From Warburgia ugandensis (taxonomy: Eukaryota > Streptophyta > Magnoliopsida > Canellales > Canellaceae), in NCBI GenBank assembly GCA_035236585.1, contig CP141126.1:13529001-13593000 (forward strand): a DNA stretch of 64,000 nt, given 5' to 3'. The position numbers and the translations under genes are program-made. A model generated the notes under the pieces. That model had not been told where the DNA came from. It did no database searches and saw only the letters and a program-made list of their open reading frames with translations. Shown piece after piece: positions 37,601 to 50,454 of this stretch. How positions within the stretch are numbered: position 1 is the first letter of the stretch; each line of letters starts with the position of its first letter.

Positions 37601-39404
37601 TTAGGTCCCAAATCTTTACCATTCGATTTCTTTATTCGTATTATTCACCTTTGATACAAATATGTATGGATTGACATAGTCGATATGGCATTGATGTTTT
37701 GTTGCACTGGTATGAGAGGTTACAAAAATTCATCATTGCTCCATTCCCTTGGTCACTTTGTTCGTCACCCTTGTGCAACAGTCGCATTCTGCTTGTTGCT
37801 ATCGCCTAGTTAAAGTCGTCCTTGCTACCAGTGAGAGCAAAGCCTAATGAACACCCAAGAACTCTGGTGATGCACTTTGTCAGTAGCAGGATCCTTTTAA
37901 GGCACATGTTTGGCCCTTTGTACAAAGTGATGAGCAAGTGAAAACTGCATGAAGACCCCTTATGAGGTTCTCTAACATGTTTTCTCATGCCATCAATAAA
38001 ATGTGGCATGTGGCACTAATGCCTTCTAAGTGTTGTGAGGTTCTCTAACATGTTTTCTCATGCCATCAATAAAATGTGGCATGTGGCACCAATGCCTTCT
38101 AAGTGCAATGGTGCAAGGAGTCTTTCACTTGAGTGACCCGGATTGGAGGCTGTGCTGGGCATGCTCGTCTAACTTTCAGAAAATAAATAAAATGTGGCCT
38201 GTAGCTTGTTTCTGCAATTGGGATATCCCCATTCTCACCCACCATTGTTCAATTTGGATGGCTGATGACCCAAAGTGAGAAGGTAAAAAAGATGCACATA
38301 CACAATAGTAAGGAGTGGCAGCAACATCATTTAAATATTTAACTTCGATAACCATGCTTTTGAAATTGACCTTGTTGCGACCAAATCACGCATGTTAAAT
38401 GTCTTCTAGTTGCTGGAACACAGACCTTGAATGTGTGTTACTGGCATGACATAGACATATATCTGGCATTGATCAGGGATGGATGGTCTAAACAAACTAA
38501 TGGTAACTTGATCTTACTTGATGATCACAAGCAAATACTATATGTCCAATCATCAGCGAACTCCTGACCAAGACACATGATCAATTTCTCAGAGAACCTT
38601 TTTCATAATTTGCCAGAAACTAGCATAATATGTAAGGTATTGTGAGCTACATGACAATGGCAAGGGGGAAAAACCCCATATGATTTCAAATTGTTGCCTC
38701 AGAAATTGGACTTCACAGCAATTTTTTCTGAAAAGTTGATGATGGGAAACCTGAAACCGTGTGGTTATTTAGGAAAGGGAGGATATGAAGAGAAAATAAT
38801 GTAACCAGCTAAAATGGGCAACGAGTTCCCTCTTTTCTGTGTCCTCGATTTTAGACGAGCAGAATTGACTAGTCCAATTACATCTAGTACGGACCCTATT
38901 TTGTGACAGTGGAACTGGCAGAACATGTAATTCCTATATTTGGATGTTAAGTTGTTTGTACTTTCTACTTTCTTATATATATCTCCTTCTGGGTTTGGGT
39001 ATTTGATCCGATTTTCCAGCCAAGGATTGCTGCATTCATTTCTGTTTTGTGCATATTATTATATTATTAAATTGTGCTTATATCATGTAATTATCTGGTT
39101 CTGGAGCATGATGTTCCTCAGGTCTATAAAGTTGTGGTAGATGTTGCACTTTGGTGCACTTTTCTGTTGCCTATTTGTATTTTCAGTTGAAAATTGCATC
39201 CGTCAAAAAGTTATTTTCTTCTGTGTGCAGGTGAGCCCTACTGCCAGTTTTAATGACTTACAATTGGATACATTGGACCACGTAGAAGTAATGATGGCAG
39301 TCGAAGAAGAATTCGCTGTGGACATCACCCAGAATGAAGCTGACAAAATTTTAACCACTGCTCATCTCATTGATTATATTGCAGCCCATCCACAAGCCAA
39401 ATGA
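34644..39404 (+). CDS. Mitochondrial acyl carrier protein, Thr at the cofactor site (two exons)
   Basis: Acyl carrier of mitochondrial type II fatty-acid synthesis (lipoate precursor route); family members also associate with complex I. Exons 34644-34916 and 39231-39404 join in phase 0 at GCCAAG|GTACTT and GTGTGCAG|GTGAGC, giving 148 aa. Residues 1 to about 65 form a Ser/Arg-rich, acid-poor presequence (MQAIRTGIRLL...), typical of mitochondrial targeting. The ACP fold follows: VVDLLKSIPFVDPAK, then LQLDTLDHVEVMMAVEEEF and ILTTAHLIDYIAAHPQAK. The attachment motif DSL reads DTL (Thr105, codon ACA at 39270-39272). I recall that one Arabidopsis isoform, mtACP3, also carries Thr at this place, so this may be its orthologue. 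An in-frame ATG at 34614 would add ten residues; 34644 suits the family better. The 4.3-kb intron holds a SINE and a tandem repeat. Confidence 0.9.
35157..37034. other. Acyl carrier protein intron, no further exon seen
   Basis: Intron sequence between the two exons. I looked for an intermediate exon and found none that keeps phase 0 and matches an ACP segment. The two exons already give a complete protein. Confidence 0.6.
37055..37224 (+). mobile_element. Au-SINE copy 8, slightly 5'-shortened
   Basis: Starts at the A-box (TGGCGCAACGGTAAAAG) and runs to GTGCACTAGGGCTGCTGC. A 20-bp duplication with one mismatch (ACTCATCTCCTTTATATTCT) flanks it at 37035-37054 and 37225-37244. It lies in the acyl carrier protein intron in the sense orientation. 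Confidence 0.9.
37963..38105. repeat. Tandem duplication, 73-bp unit
   Basis: Two nearly identical adjacent copies of TGAGGTTCTCTAACATG...TTCTAAGTG (one clear T/C difference) at 37963 and 38036, in the acyl carrier protein intron. High identity suggests a recent duplication. Confidence 0.9.
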
Positions 39405-39694
39405 GTGTCAATATCTTCCGGGTGCAGCCCGGAAACAATGCTTTTGTGTTGCCTTTTGCCAATGCTTGTAATAATTCAATGTGCTTCTTTCAAACATCTT
39501 ACCAGTCTATAATCCTTTTAAAGATTCAAATCAGTCCACTGAAACATGCTGTTTTAGACATGCAACTCATTGCTCTTATAACATTTCTAGACTAGGCTTA
39601 TATTTCTAGAAATGATGCATGTTATTTCCCTGGACTTCTTCCAATTAAGTATAATCTACATAATCCACTATATATTAGCCATAATGACTTACAG

Positions 39695-39870
39695 TAGAGC
39701 CTTGGTACAATGGTAAAATTATCTAGTATGACCTTGAGGTCACAGGTTAGATGTGTGGAAATGGCCTCTTGCAAAAATGCAAGGTAAGGCTGCATATAAT
39801 AGACCCTTTGTGGTGTACCCCTTCACTAGACCCTGCATTCGGTAGCTTTGTGAACTGGGTTGCCTGTTTT
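39695..39870 (+). mobile_element. Au-SINE copy 9, full length
   Basis: Copy from AGAGCCTTGGTACAATGG to ACTGGGTTGCCTGTTTT. TAGCCATAATGAYTTRCAG duplicates at 39676-39694 and 39871-39889. It lies about 290 bp downstream of the acyl carrier protein stop codon, so it may fall in or near its 3' UTR. Confidence 0.9.
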
Positions 39871-39889
39871 TAGCCATAATGATTTGCAG

Positions 39890-42800
39890 GAAAGAGAATT
39901 GCAGAGACCAAGAGTTGGTCCTGCAGGTGTATGTGGCAATAACGCTAAAACGTTGGCTTATTTTCCTTAGGGTGCAGCCCCATCTTTAGCACGTGGCAAT
40001 GAAATGCTATTCCATTTGCTGCTGATGAAAATGCGGGTTATGTTAATTCAGACTGGGTCCTCTACTCATTTCCTATAACTGCATGATAATTAATATTGCT
40101 TGAGATTGAAGGCAGCTGAACTTTTGCAGCCCTCTTGCAGTTGGTGCTAATGGATGATGGCATATGGTTGAAATCGGTCTCTCATATGCTGGGTTAAGGA
40201 TTTTAATATCTTAGCATTTTCAAAGTGCTACTTACGAGAAATGAGAGAATAATGGTTGGAGGAATTACATTTGGGTTGGCTCCCGTTGTTTTTCGAATTT
40301 GAGTTCTCTTCTAAAGAAAACACATAAAAAATCCAATGGACCTTACCTAGATACGTATTCCTGTGCTTTTACCAGGGTGCTTGTGGGACAACATGTTAAC
40401 AAGACTGGAAATGAGGCTGTGATTATTAATTTCGAGTTCCATGGAGCAGCTAAGGTTTACCAATAACAATGGCACTATCATTCCAAAGTAAAAGCGAAGA
40501 TTTTTCCCGTCACTTAAAGACTGTTATAGCAGTTAAGACTGTAAATCATAAATCTCAGTTGTGTAATTAGATTAACATTAATCGGGCTACATATCAATTG
40601 CTACGATTGCTTGTTATATGTTTTTTTTTTTCAGGCGAAGAATTACAGACCAAATAACTCACACACACTCTTAAATTTAATCCTGGCCAAAGGGAAACTA
40701 GCAACTTTGAGCCTAGGACCAAGTATACTTTATGGGAGATGTCAAGTTGTTGTGACCAATTGTGCTACTCGTTTGTTGCTCATTGTTCTTTTTACTAGTT
40801 ACACGTGAACATTAATACAACTGTGACTACTTTACTTAATTTTCAAAACAATCTATCTTCTAGTCTACTATATGGATGAGTCATCTAAAAACATTGCAAC
40901 CAATTTGGCAATCCAAGCCTCTTATTTGCCAACAGTTTACATTCATCGTCAAAAGCACCATCAAGTGATGGTTACATGTCTCTCCTCCATAGCACAACCC
41001 AATCACATGAATGGTTATGATCATGAAAATAATAGCCCACTTGCATTTTGGCCTGCTTATATTTTTCAACCGCAAATATGCACATTCACCGTATAGGAAA
41101 CCTATGAAGTGATTTACAAAATAAACTTCTGTTATTTTTTCCTTTTTCGTTATTCTTATATTTTTTATTATTTTTCATTTTTGTTCCCATCCTACTAGTT
41201 TACCCCTGGGTAATGAAAATCAATGTACGTGGCCGCGTCTATAAACGTCTATAAATGAAACGCAAAGGCTCTTTATTCCCTTATAAAGTTCTAGTCAACG
41301 GCAAAATACAACTTCTCTCTAAACTGAATGCAAAGTCAATGCCCGATGAATACTAAGTATGTCTTAAATATATATACATAAGAGAGAGAGAGTTTGCAAG
41401 CCTTCCTCCAAGGATTCTATTCTCTCATTTCATTTGACTCTCCCAACCCTTTGTTGACTCTCTCTCCTCTCAATTATTGTTGGACCCTCTCTCTCTTGCC
41501 ATTCTCAGTTTTTCTCCCTCTTTCTGCACGCTTCTTCCCCAACCACAAGGTATTAGCCCTCTATTTATCAATGGGAAGTGATGATATGGCGTATGACACA
41601 TGGCCATGGCTGGTCAAGGCTACTTGTGGAGGGAAGTTGCTTGTCAAGTCATGCTACACCCCCCTGGCTCTGCAGTCCGCTTGGTGTCCCCGAAATGCCA
41701 CCTAGGTGGAAGGCCAACCAGCCCAATATTTAGTCCGTTACAACTGTAAGCATAATGCTTGATATCTCCTTCATCAGTCATGGATATGGTTAACACTTGC
41801 CCATACTGTGCATGTTTCACACTCATCATGATAAGAGGTTGCTTGTCTCATTGGAGAAAATTTAATCTTATAACTACAGTACTATGCCCTGGCTTAGCTA
41901 AGTTTTGGCTCATCTTCTTCTCATTTGTCTTGTGGAGAGAAAACGATGTTGGCAGAGTTATCTACTGCCGATTAAAGGATTGTTTCAGACTACTGCACTT
42001 CCTGGCTGTTGCTGTTTTTTTGGGAGTGCCAGTGCCTAGCGGCACATGGGTTTGCTTCTCTTGTAGCAGAAATAAAGGCGTAAATCTTCTATTGAATAGT
42101 TGCCTTGTATTTATAGTGGAAATCTGTGCATTAATCTTTTCATTTGCAAGATCGGCAGACGTGATTGACTGAGAGATTTGCCGAGTCTTTCTTAGTACTC
42201 TTGAGCCACTGCTTCATGCTCATGTGCCCACGACCTTCTCCTTTATTCTTACTAGATTGTTCAATGACTGTTTACCCCAAAAATTTTAAATAAATGAAAA
42301 GATATATTATATAATATATTTGTTCTTGCACGGTTAGTTTAAGAATAAGAAAATACCTCAGGCTCACTTGGACTTCTTCAATGACAAAAATACCTTCCAA
42401 ATTCTACATTTTTATAACATTAACAAAATGACAAATTACACTTGAAAAATAACAGCAAGCAAACGTACAAAGAAAGTCCTACTGTTTTGATCATGCAAAC
42501 CATTTACTTGATAGAATTTATTTTGAATGATTGATATACAAAACATCTCTGCCAATTAGATAATTCTAAGTTAAAAAAGAAAAAAGAAAAAAAGCAATCT
42601 ATGCATTTAATATCTGAAAGATTTATTGATAAATTCAAACAAAAGGCTTAAAATTGTCTAATAGGTTCAAATTTTGATGCATGACTCATGCACAAGTGGG
42701 TCTATTGTTTCGATCATGCAAGCCACTTCTTTGATGGAGCTTATTTTGGATGATTGGAAGATAGAAATTTTTGGCCACCAAATGAATCTAAGATCTACAA

Positions 42801-43167
42801 AACATTAAATAATCTAGCATTTATTCTGAACATTTGTTCGTAAAAGCAGATAACAGGCTTAGAATTGTATAGTGGTGCACGACTCGTCCAAGTAAGAATA
42901 TGAACATCACCTCGTAAAACCATAGTCCTAATTTCCTGAAGTAGCTATTTCCACGGGGCTAGTAAACCATGGATTAATTTAGGGATACGCCTAAATAGCG
43001 ATATGATGGGTATAAGATACTCAAGAATTTTGTCACTAAGATAACAAAATTTGGAGCATGGAGAGACTAATCCACAGATAGTGATCTTAACCCTTGCTAT
43101 TATCAGCACCAAAAACCTAGATAACCTAAATTTACACTATTTTATATAGGAAAATAGATTTGCCTTA
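39890..43167. other. Intergenic, no gene recognised
   Basis: Contains a CT/GA-rich stretch near 41380-41500 preceded by TATATATA, which looks promoter-like, and open frames at 41394-41705 and 41759-42172. I cannot match either to a family, nor find exons that extend them. No RNA gene recognised. Confidence 0.4.
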
Positions 43168-43168
43168 A

Positions 43169-43256
<88 letters not shown>
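43168..43256. repeat. Compound (AT)n(AG)n microsatellite
   Basis: About 12 AT units lead directly into about 32 AG/GA units. The open frame across it is a repeat artefact. Confidence 0.95.
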
Positions 43257-43258
<2 letters not shown>

Positions 43259-43959
43259 GGTTCACCCTTAAGCTTTGTCCACTTTCTTCTCTGACAAATC
43301 CTAATTTTTCTCTAACCATTCTTTCCTTCCTCATTCTCTGTCGAGTTTCTCAGAACTTTTCTAATCTCTATCTTCATTTCTTCTTATCTATTTTTAAATA
43401 AAGCTAATAGATTTTTCTTTGAGTCAACCTATTAGTCGTTTCTAAATTCTAAATTATTTTAAAACATCCCCACTTAAGTCAATAAATGAATAAATAAGCC
43501 ACCATTGCACCCGGCAAATAAACTAGTCTGTTCACCATCCCATTGTTATTTTTTGGTAATTCAGTAAGAGAACAAACTCCAACAAATAATGTGAGATCCG
43601 AACGAAAAAAGAAAAAAGCAATGGCTACCTCTTCTCTATAACCATTTCTTCTTTTTTGTGTAAAAAGAAAAAAAAGGATCATCTTCCTCTTCTCAGCTTT
43701 TGTCTGACTCTGGCAAAGGGCTTTCCTATTCCCTGCACTAGTTTTGCAGTCTCTTATGCCGGCTCTTTTTCAATGGCCGCTCATGCTGCATTGCCTTATT
43801 ATAATGGAAAGTAGCTTAATCTTCTCGCTGGATCCGTTGGTAGTGGAAGTCTACAGGAAAGAAGGCAAATTGATCAGTGAAAGAGAGGAAAACATGCTAC
43901 CAGATATACGTAGCAACCAAGCAGCAGTTCAACAACTAAAACAAGAATACATTTAGCTG
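43257..43959. other. Intergenic, nothing recognised
   Basis: Spacer between the compound microsatellite and the next SINE, with pyrimidine-rich stretches and short open frames. No family match. Confidence 0.45.
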
Positions 43960-44124
43960 AAGGGGCAGTCCCGGTGCACGAAGCTCCTGCCTATGCAGGG
44001 TCCAAAGAAGGGGTGGATCACAAGGGCCTATAATACACAGTCTTACCTTGTATTTTACAAGAGGCTGTTTTCACGCTTTGAACCCATGAGACGATAATTT
44101 TTACCGTTGCGCCAATGCTCCCCT
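43960..44124 (-). mobile_element. Au-SINE copy 10
   Basis: Reverse-oriented copy from AGGGGCAGTCCCGGTGCACG to GCGCCAATGCTCCCC. A few bases are missing around the B-box (AACCCATGAGACGATAA), which probably disables the internal promoter. No clear target-site duplication found. Confidence 0.85.
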
Positions 44125-44356
44125 TCTTCTCAGTGCAAACACATAAGGTAAGTTAAAATTCCTACTAGCTCTTTTAAGTACTGCATTTTACTAACATTCA
44201 CTTAAGAACTCAGAAAGCTATTAAAAAAATGATTGAAGACTCGTATAAAGCAAGTAATTTTAAGACGAGGCTCACTGTGACAAAGAGGTGAAGATGAATG
44301 GTTCAGATAATTAAACATGTGAAACGTTAAATATGCAATAGTCGTAGTCCGCGTGA

Positions 44357-44381
44357 ATATATATATATATATATATATATC
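44357..44381. repeat. (AT)n microsatellite
   Basis: About 12 AT units in non-coding sequence. Confidence 0.9.
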
Positions 44382-44540
44382 ATTTACCAATATCTTTATT
44401 ATGTTGTGTTGTTGATGGGAAAGAAGTGGTGTCTAATGAGAATAAGAGGGTAAACTAAAAGGAATCCACTGTTTGCCCTCTTTTGTGGCAAACTCGTAAT
44501 GTAATTGGTGAGACATAAGATTCATTTGTTATAATTATAT

Positions 44541-44716
44541 AAAGGACAGCCTCGATGCACAAAACTTTCACCTACGCTAGGTTCGGGAAAGGAGGGGATT
44601 ACAAGGGTCTATAGCATGCAGTCTTACCTTGCATTTTTTGCAAGAGACTATTTCTACACCTTAAACCCATAACCTCAAAGTCACACAACGACAACTTTAC
44701 CATTGAGCCAAGGCTC
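44541..44716 (-). mobile_element. Au-SINE copy 11
   Basis: Reverse-oriented copy from AAAGGACAGCCTCGATGCAC to CATTGAGCCAAGGCTC, with substitutions throughout. It is only about 420 bp from copy 10 in the same orientation. Confidence 0.85.
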
Positions 44717-45238
44717 AATTAAGGAGCAAATAGAAGAAATAAAACTACGTTTGAGTAGCAAAGTTGTAATTCCAATAAAAAGTAGACAGAAACTAGCAAT
44801 TTCGCCTGTTAATACAGAGAGAGATATATAGAGAGAGGCACAAACTAAATTGGGTGGCATGCTTATCAGTTTAATGTGTCTCGCTACCAAGTCAGTCGAC
44901 CATTCTTAAATCTCTGAATTTAGCATGGGACTAAGACCACCTAACAAATATTAATGCTCTGACATTGGAAAACTTGCCTGAAAAATGTGGCCTTGCACCC
45001 TCTGGTCGTTAATGAATGTAGACCCCGTAAAGAGGGGGAGATTACTTGCTCTAATCCCTTGTGGCCTCACATTTTCCCACTAATAAGAGCCCAACTTAAT
45101 TTTATGATAGCAAAAGATTTATCTACTTTTCTTTTCACTGATTTCCCTTTGAGAACTCTGAACTATACCATCCCACAAAAGATTGAACTTGCAAAAATGT
45201 TCCCATGACCAGCAACCTGGTATTACTATACAGACAAA

Positions 45239-45273
<35 letters not shown>

Positions 45274-47463
45274 CATAGACAGGTAGAGCACTTGATTTGG
45301 TAGGGGTAAGGATTGTCTTGGGTACGGCATACATTTATATGGAACCCTAACCTAGTTCTTCAAGCCTTAAAGAGACAAAGATCCCTGCAAAAAGGCAAAT
45401 CTAATTCAAGAGGGGGCAAAAGGATTTTCTGATAGAAAAGGATAGTTTTGAGGGTGCCATCATTGGCTCAGACCAACCATTATAGCAAGCATCATCATGC
45501 CTTTCTTGAAAATAAGCTACATAGATACGTAATGCATCATAAATACTCTACACCCATGCCCATTATTTATCATCAATACTACACAATGATGCACCTTCAT
45601 TAGTGGGCACTCTAACAGAGACTTAATGTATTGAGATAAGATAAAGCAGATAATGAAATATCTCTTCATTGAGATATTGACAAAATCCATAAAATTTCAG
45701 TTTCACTGCATTTACATGCTGGCCAAAAGTTGAATTCTGCACAGCCTAAAATTGTTAGGGGTGAAAATCCTAGTTTTTGAGATATATGAATATTGAGGGA
45801 CCAACTTGTTAGGACTACCTTAAAGTGGGTAATCTAACAAAAACCCCAAAAGACTAGGGTTTTTCAAACATCATGTTTATGATAAGACCGATTATGAGTA
45901 GAAATTTTTTTTTTGCCAAGGCCACTTGAGCTACATCCAAGCTAAATAAACCCTATCATACAAGCCCTCTTGCATCTACTATTTCTCCAAGGTAGTCATG
46001 TACACACCCCTTGTTTTTTCCTGAAGAGCCCTTCACTGTTTGGTACAAATAGCTATAACTCCATGTGGGCCAGGTTTTTAATATTTAAACCAATCATAGT
46101 ATTGTCTTGATTCAAAAATTTTATCCGTTGGATGACCCTAGCAACTTCGGTTGTTAGTTGTAATATGGATGAGGAAGAATTTTACCATCCATTTTGTAAC
46201 TAGAGAAAATACTAGGTAGGATTGTCCAATAGATGAGAATTTTAGATCACGACCCATGTAAAGTATAAGACAATATTATCAAAGGTTTGGATCTTCAAAA
46301 TAAATATTCAAAAATCTTAAAATTTTTGAGATAAATATTCAAAAATTCTTTTGGACATCCAAAAGTTTAAATTTTACAAAATCCTGATTTATCTCAAACC
46401 ACTAACCCCTGAAAAGGAACAAAAGGGATCATACAGTGTTGGCCTAATCTCTTGCGAGAGAACAAATAGAATCATACAGTGCTGGTCTGTAAAAATGGTA
46501 AGTTGTTCATCATGTTCCAAAGATCGTCTGTGATCATACTATCCTCAATATTCTGATTTCTTACAGCAAGTTGCATAATAGATCGACCATTGGATTCAAT
46601 GTGAAACGTCAACAAGTTACACGCTCAGCATAATCCATTTGGGAAGATCTCTTAAACATACCTGCCCATAGTAGTCTCAATGACAAACCGCGACTTGATC
46701 AAAAGGCTGAGATCATCCACGGGGTAAAGATTACATTATGACCATGCATGAATTGTCATAATGTACAATCCTAATAGTTTCTAGTTTTAGTCATATAAAT
46801 ATTATTAGCCTACATCCTATCAATTTAACATGGCATCAGAATATGTCGTGATCTTGAAGACCTCTTATTTATCAAATCCAATACATAGATGTAGTATAAT
46901 TGCTCAACATAGAGTTTTTTTTTTTTTTTTCATGAATGATACCCATGGTTTTCATTCTACTAACTTGTCCTTGTTGTCCAATTAAGAAAATACCCTGTAG
47001 AGCCAATGGTTATAAGAAATCGTGATAAATTTGATGGTTAATATTGCCTACTGCATAGCACATAAGCTTATATAGCCCAGAGGTTAGGCTGAGATGTCTT
47101 TTCTGTAAACAGGTCACTGAGATAAAGGTAATGCATCGAAATCCTTTAGGAGATATGGAAAGTATGCACATTGAGGAGATGTCCTATGGATAAGTTTGAC
47201 AAGGGTGTATGTTGAGGGGGATATGTCCCAAATTTACATATGAAAAGAGGCATAAATATAGAGACCTATTTTGTGCGAGTTATGAGTTATATATAAAATA
47301 ATAATGATAATAATACTAATAAAGGTTGTCTAGTGAATTGATTTTTCAACTAAAAAAATTAACAGTTAAAAGCATCCGATGGAAATGAATTTTGTAACAG
47401 CTTAACTAACTGAGGCTGAATAAGATGATTGAGTGAGATCATCCATATATGGGCCTAACTAGT
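44717..47463. other. Intergenic, no gene recognised
   Basis: AT-rich spacer with a (GA)n run at about 45241-45270 and a T-run at about 46915-46930. It has only short open frames, none of which I can assign. Confidence 0.5.
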
Positions 47464-47476
47464 TTGAGTCCTTATA

Positions 47477-47545
47477 AAAAAACAGACAGCCCAATACAGA
47501 AAACTGCCGCGTATGTAGGATCCGGAGAAGGGGCAGACCACAAGA
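47477..47545 (-). mobile_element. Au-SINE copy 12, tail fragment with target-site duplication
   Basis: Only the tail part (AGACAGCCCAATACAG...GGGGCAGACCACAAGA) is present. TTGAGTCCTTATA at 47464-47476 and TTGAGTCCTTGTA at 47546-47558 flank it, so this is a 5'-truncated insertion, not a later deletion. Confidence 0.75.
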
Positions 47546-47558
47546 TTGAGTCCTTGTA

Positions 47559-49440
47559 GCATTTATCAATACTTACTACTGGAAAAACTCTGTACTTAGA
47601 CTCGGCAGAACTTGGGCAACTCGTATGACCAAAATGCAGAAAGTCCCGAACAGCCTTTATTCGACCAAGTTCCGAGCCAAAGCGGGAGGTATAGTACCAT
47701 GATTCAAACCTTACAATTATTGGCTCCCAACAGGTTTATCCATGTACCCTGATAAGTTGATGAATATCACCCAGCACTTACTACTCATTTTCCATCAAGA
47801 ATGCCACCTTTCGTGTTCGATAAGATCTACTTGGAAATTGCTAACCATTCCTGGTACAAATTCTTGTGACTTTAAGCCGAGTCCACTTGTTGTCCTATAA
47901 CTTGGATGGTCCAAAAAGTATAACAGTACTCCATGCATAATGAGAAATTTCCCATTTTCAAAGGGCTAGGATGTCATGGGTAGGGAGACTTTTCTAATCC
48001 CACTAGTGGTGCCACTAAGCTTTCTTTGCCAAATGCGAAAACTGGGCAAGTCCTCTGAACTCGATGAACCAAAAATCTTTGCTTCCATAAACTCCAGCAT
48101 TCAATAGGTGTTCTTGCCCGTTAACGGAGATTGCTTATGTGATGACCAACTCTTTAAATGCGTATCCTTGGCATACACTCTTGCCAAACATATCTACGGA
48201 TGACCCTTCAATGCGAATGCTGCTTACATTCTTTCAAAAAATTTAACACATCACCTCTAATTAAGGAATATTGAAGAATTATCTTTAACTTAGTGACCTA
48301 CTTATGAGAAAGGCGCCTCCGGGCTATATAAGCTTGTTTATACAGTGATGTGCATCAGACAATCGGAACCATCAAATTTATCAAGATTTCATTAAGATAT
48401 TTGAAGAGAGGACAAAAATAAATGATGAGCATGAAAACCTAACGTAAAGATGTAAATAAAGAGAACAAGCACTCGATAACCATAAGCTTCATCCGCACCT
48501 CGTCCAGCCCATCGCATGGAAAGAAACTACGGCTTTTAATTCCGTTACGAAATCCCAAACTCCCACTCCAAAACCCCCCCATCATCATCATCAAAAGCCT
48601 CAAAACCTTCTCCAAACGAGCTTCACGAGGCATTACACCTCCAAATGACTTATCTGTCACTACATCCCCATGACAGAACCGTCAAACTACACCTAGTGAT
48701 CACGTTAACCATCCTTAATCCTCACAATCCACGTTAGAAAATAATGAAAGCAAAGGAGAGAGCATGTAATGTTAAGGTGGGGATTATGAAAGGGGGTCTA
48801 AAAATAGGAAGCATAAGTTAGATAGAGTTTATTATTATTATTATTACAAAAAACAAAAGAGCATCGATGGTGTGATGATGCCCCTAAGGGATCAGGATGG
48901 CTCGTTGGTGGCTGCAGTTTTCTGATCTTTGGGGTTGGACCCCAATCCGAACTCATCATTGCGAATCTTGAGCCGACCATCATTTATATCTTGAAATAAG
49001 GGGGTTTAAATGAAGGGAATGGCCTTGGGTCCCATCATCACATGACGCCATTTACATGCACATCCCCATCATCATCATGATGCCCACATTCAATCCTCAC
49101 CCTTACCGGCCGCCTTCCGTGCTTACACATGCATGATTGTTGTGGCATGTCTCCTCTCACTATATCTACCCACTCCTTTCCCCCTTCCTTCCTCACTTTC
49201 TACGTTCTTCCCTTCCTTTCTTCTGCCTCCTCTCTGTCCATCTTAAATCCCAACATCCAGTCGACCTTCTAAAAGGTGATGTTTTGAAAAGAGAAAACAA
49301 TGCTTTTCTCTGCTCTTTTTGTACCTCTTAAGCTTTACTTATCTCCGCTTTTACCTTCTTGGGAGCTTCTTTTTATTCTTCCTTTTCACTAGAATAAGTG
49401 CATGGACTGTTGGGTTGTGTCCCTTTCTTTCTAGTTTTTT
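47559..49440. other. Intergenic and probable ZPR promoter region
   Basis: No recognisable gene. The minus-strand open frame at 48439-48660 is Met/Leu-rich and matches nothing known to me. The CT-rich block near 49140-49260 looks like a transcription start and 5' leader for the ZPR gene downstream. Confidence 0.4.
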
Positions 49441-49442
49441 CT

Positions 49443-49633
49443 AAGTGTTTCTGTAGACCGAATTTGGTTTTCGGTTGTCTCTCCTACATGGGTTCTCTTC
49501 AAGTTATTCATTTCTTCTTCGTTGCATTATTTGAAGCTCCTTCTTCAGTGCATTTGAGTATTGGGCTGCTACTAAAGAGAGAATTTAGTTTTTCATTGTC
49601 TCTGCCAACCAAATTCGGTCTACAGAAACACTT
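49443..49633. repeat. 27-nt perfect inverted repeat (hairpin) upstream of ZPR
   Basis: The 27 bases at 49443-49469 (starting AAGTGTTTCTGTAGACCG) are exactly complementary to 49607-49633 (starting AACCAAATTCGGTC), separated by 137 bases. In the probable ZPR leader or its 5' intron this would fold into a stem-loop in RNA. Function unknown; a small-RNA precursor is one possibility. Confidence 0.75.
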
Positions 49634-50454
49634 CCTGACTTTCCTTCCACTTTTGGTTTTGAAAGTGAATTTCTGAGTGGGTTCATTGTTTCCTTGTTTA
49701 GCTTCTTCTCCTTGTTTTTACTGTTTTATCTTTTCTTATCAGGGGGTGAAAAGTTTGCTCTCTCTCACTCTCAATGGGATGTCTGTCTTTGTACTTTCTA
49801 TCTTCTAGGGGAATGAAAGGGAACATCTTCTGTACTTTCTGCTTCTACTCCACTTTGCTAGAAACAGTGTGGCTGGAACGAATCCATGCCATAAGCAGGC
49901 ATGGGTGTCCTTTGAATTGAATATAGTTTTTGCTTTTCCCTGTTCATCATTTATTACCATCAGAGTCCGGGGTGGCATGATTCTTTAGGAGGTTTCGTGT
50001 TAAATTCTTTCTTAGTCCTAGACGCTCCGCCTTTATTGTAATTCCTTTTGCTTCTATCTATTGCAAAGTAAAAACAAAAAAAAGTCATGCGTCTTTGCAA
50101 GTGGGTAGATGTCCATCTTCCAAGTGAATTAAGTCATGGGACAGGTGTTATTAAGAATCTTCCTTATATATTTGTTTTGTTTGGGCCTCATGGGATGATT
50201 TAGACTTCGGCTTAGTTTGTTTTCATTAGTCTATATTCTCTACAGGTTTCTCCTTTAATTTTAGTTTGTTCGGTTACTTTTAGTATTTGCTCTTTATAGT
50301 TACACACTCAAAACACATGTTTAAGCTTATGGAATAATTCTCTTCCTACTAGTTAAGATGTCTTCACGCCAAGAATTTACTACAATGTTTTCTAGATGCT
50401 GATTCTGTTGATTTTATGTCTTTCAGATCCAAGAAGTTGCAAGGTTCCCTAGTC

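Noticed and set aside
41394-42172. Possible gene or microRNA precursor downstream of a CT-rich leader-like block
   Set aside because: No known microRNA, no strong stem and no recognisable protein; a promoter-like look is not enough.
48439-48660. Small minus-strand gene with a Met-rich stretch
   Set aside because: The Met run comes from an ATC/GAT repeat and nothing else supports a gene.
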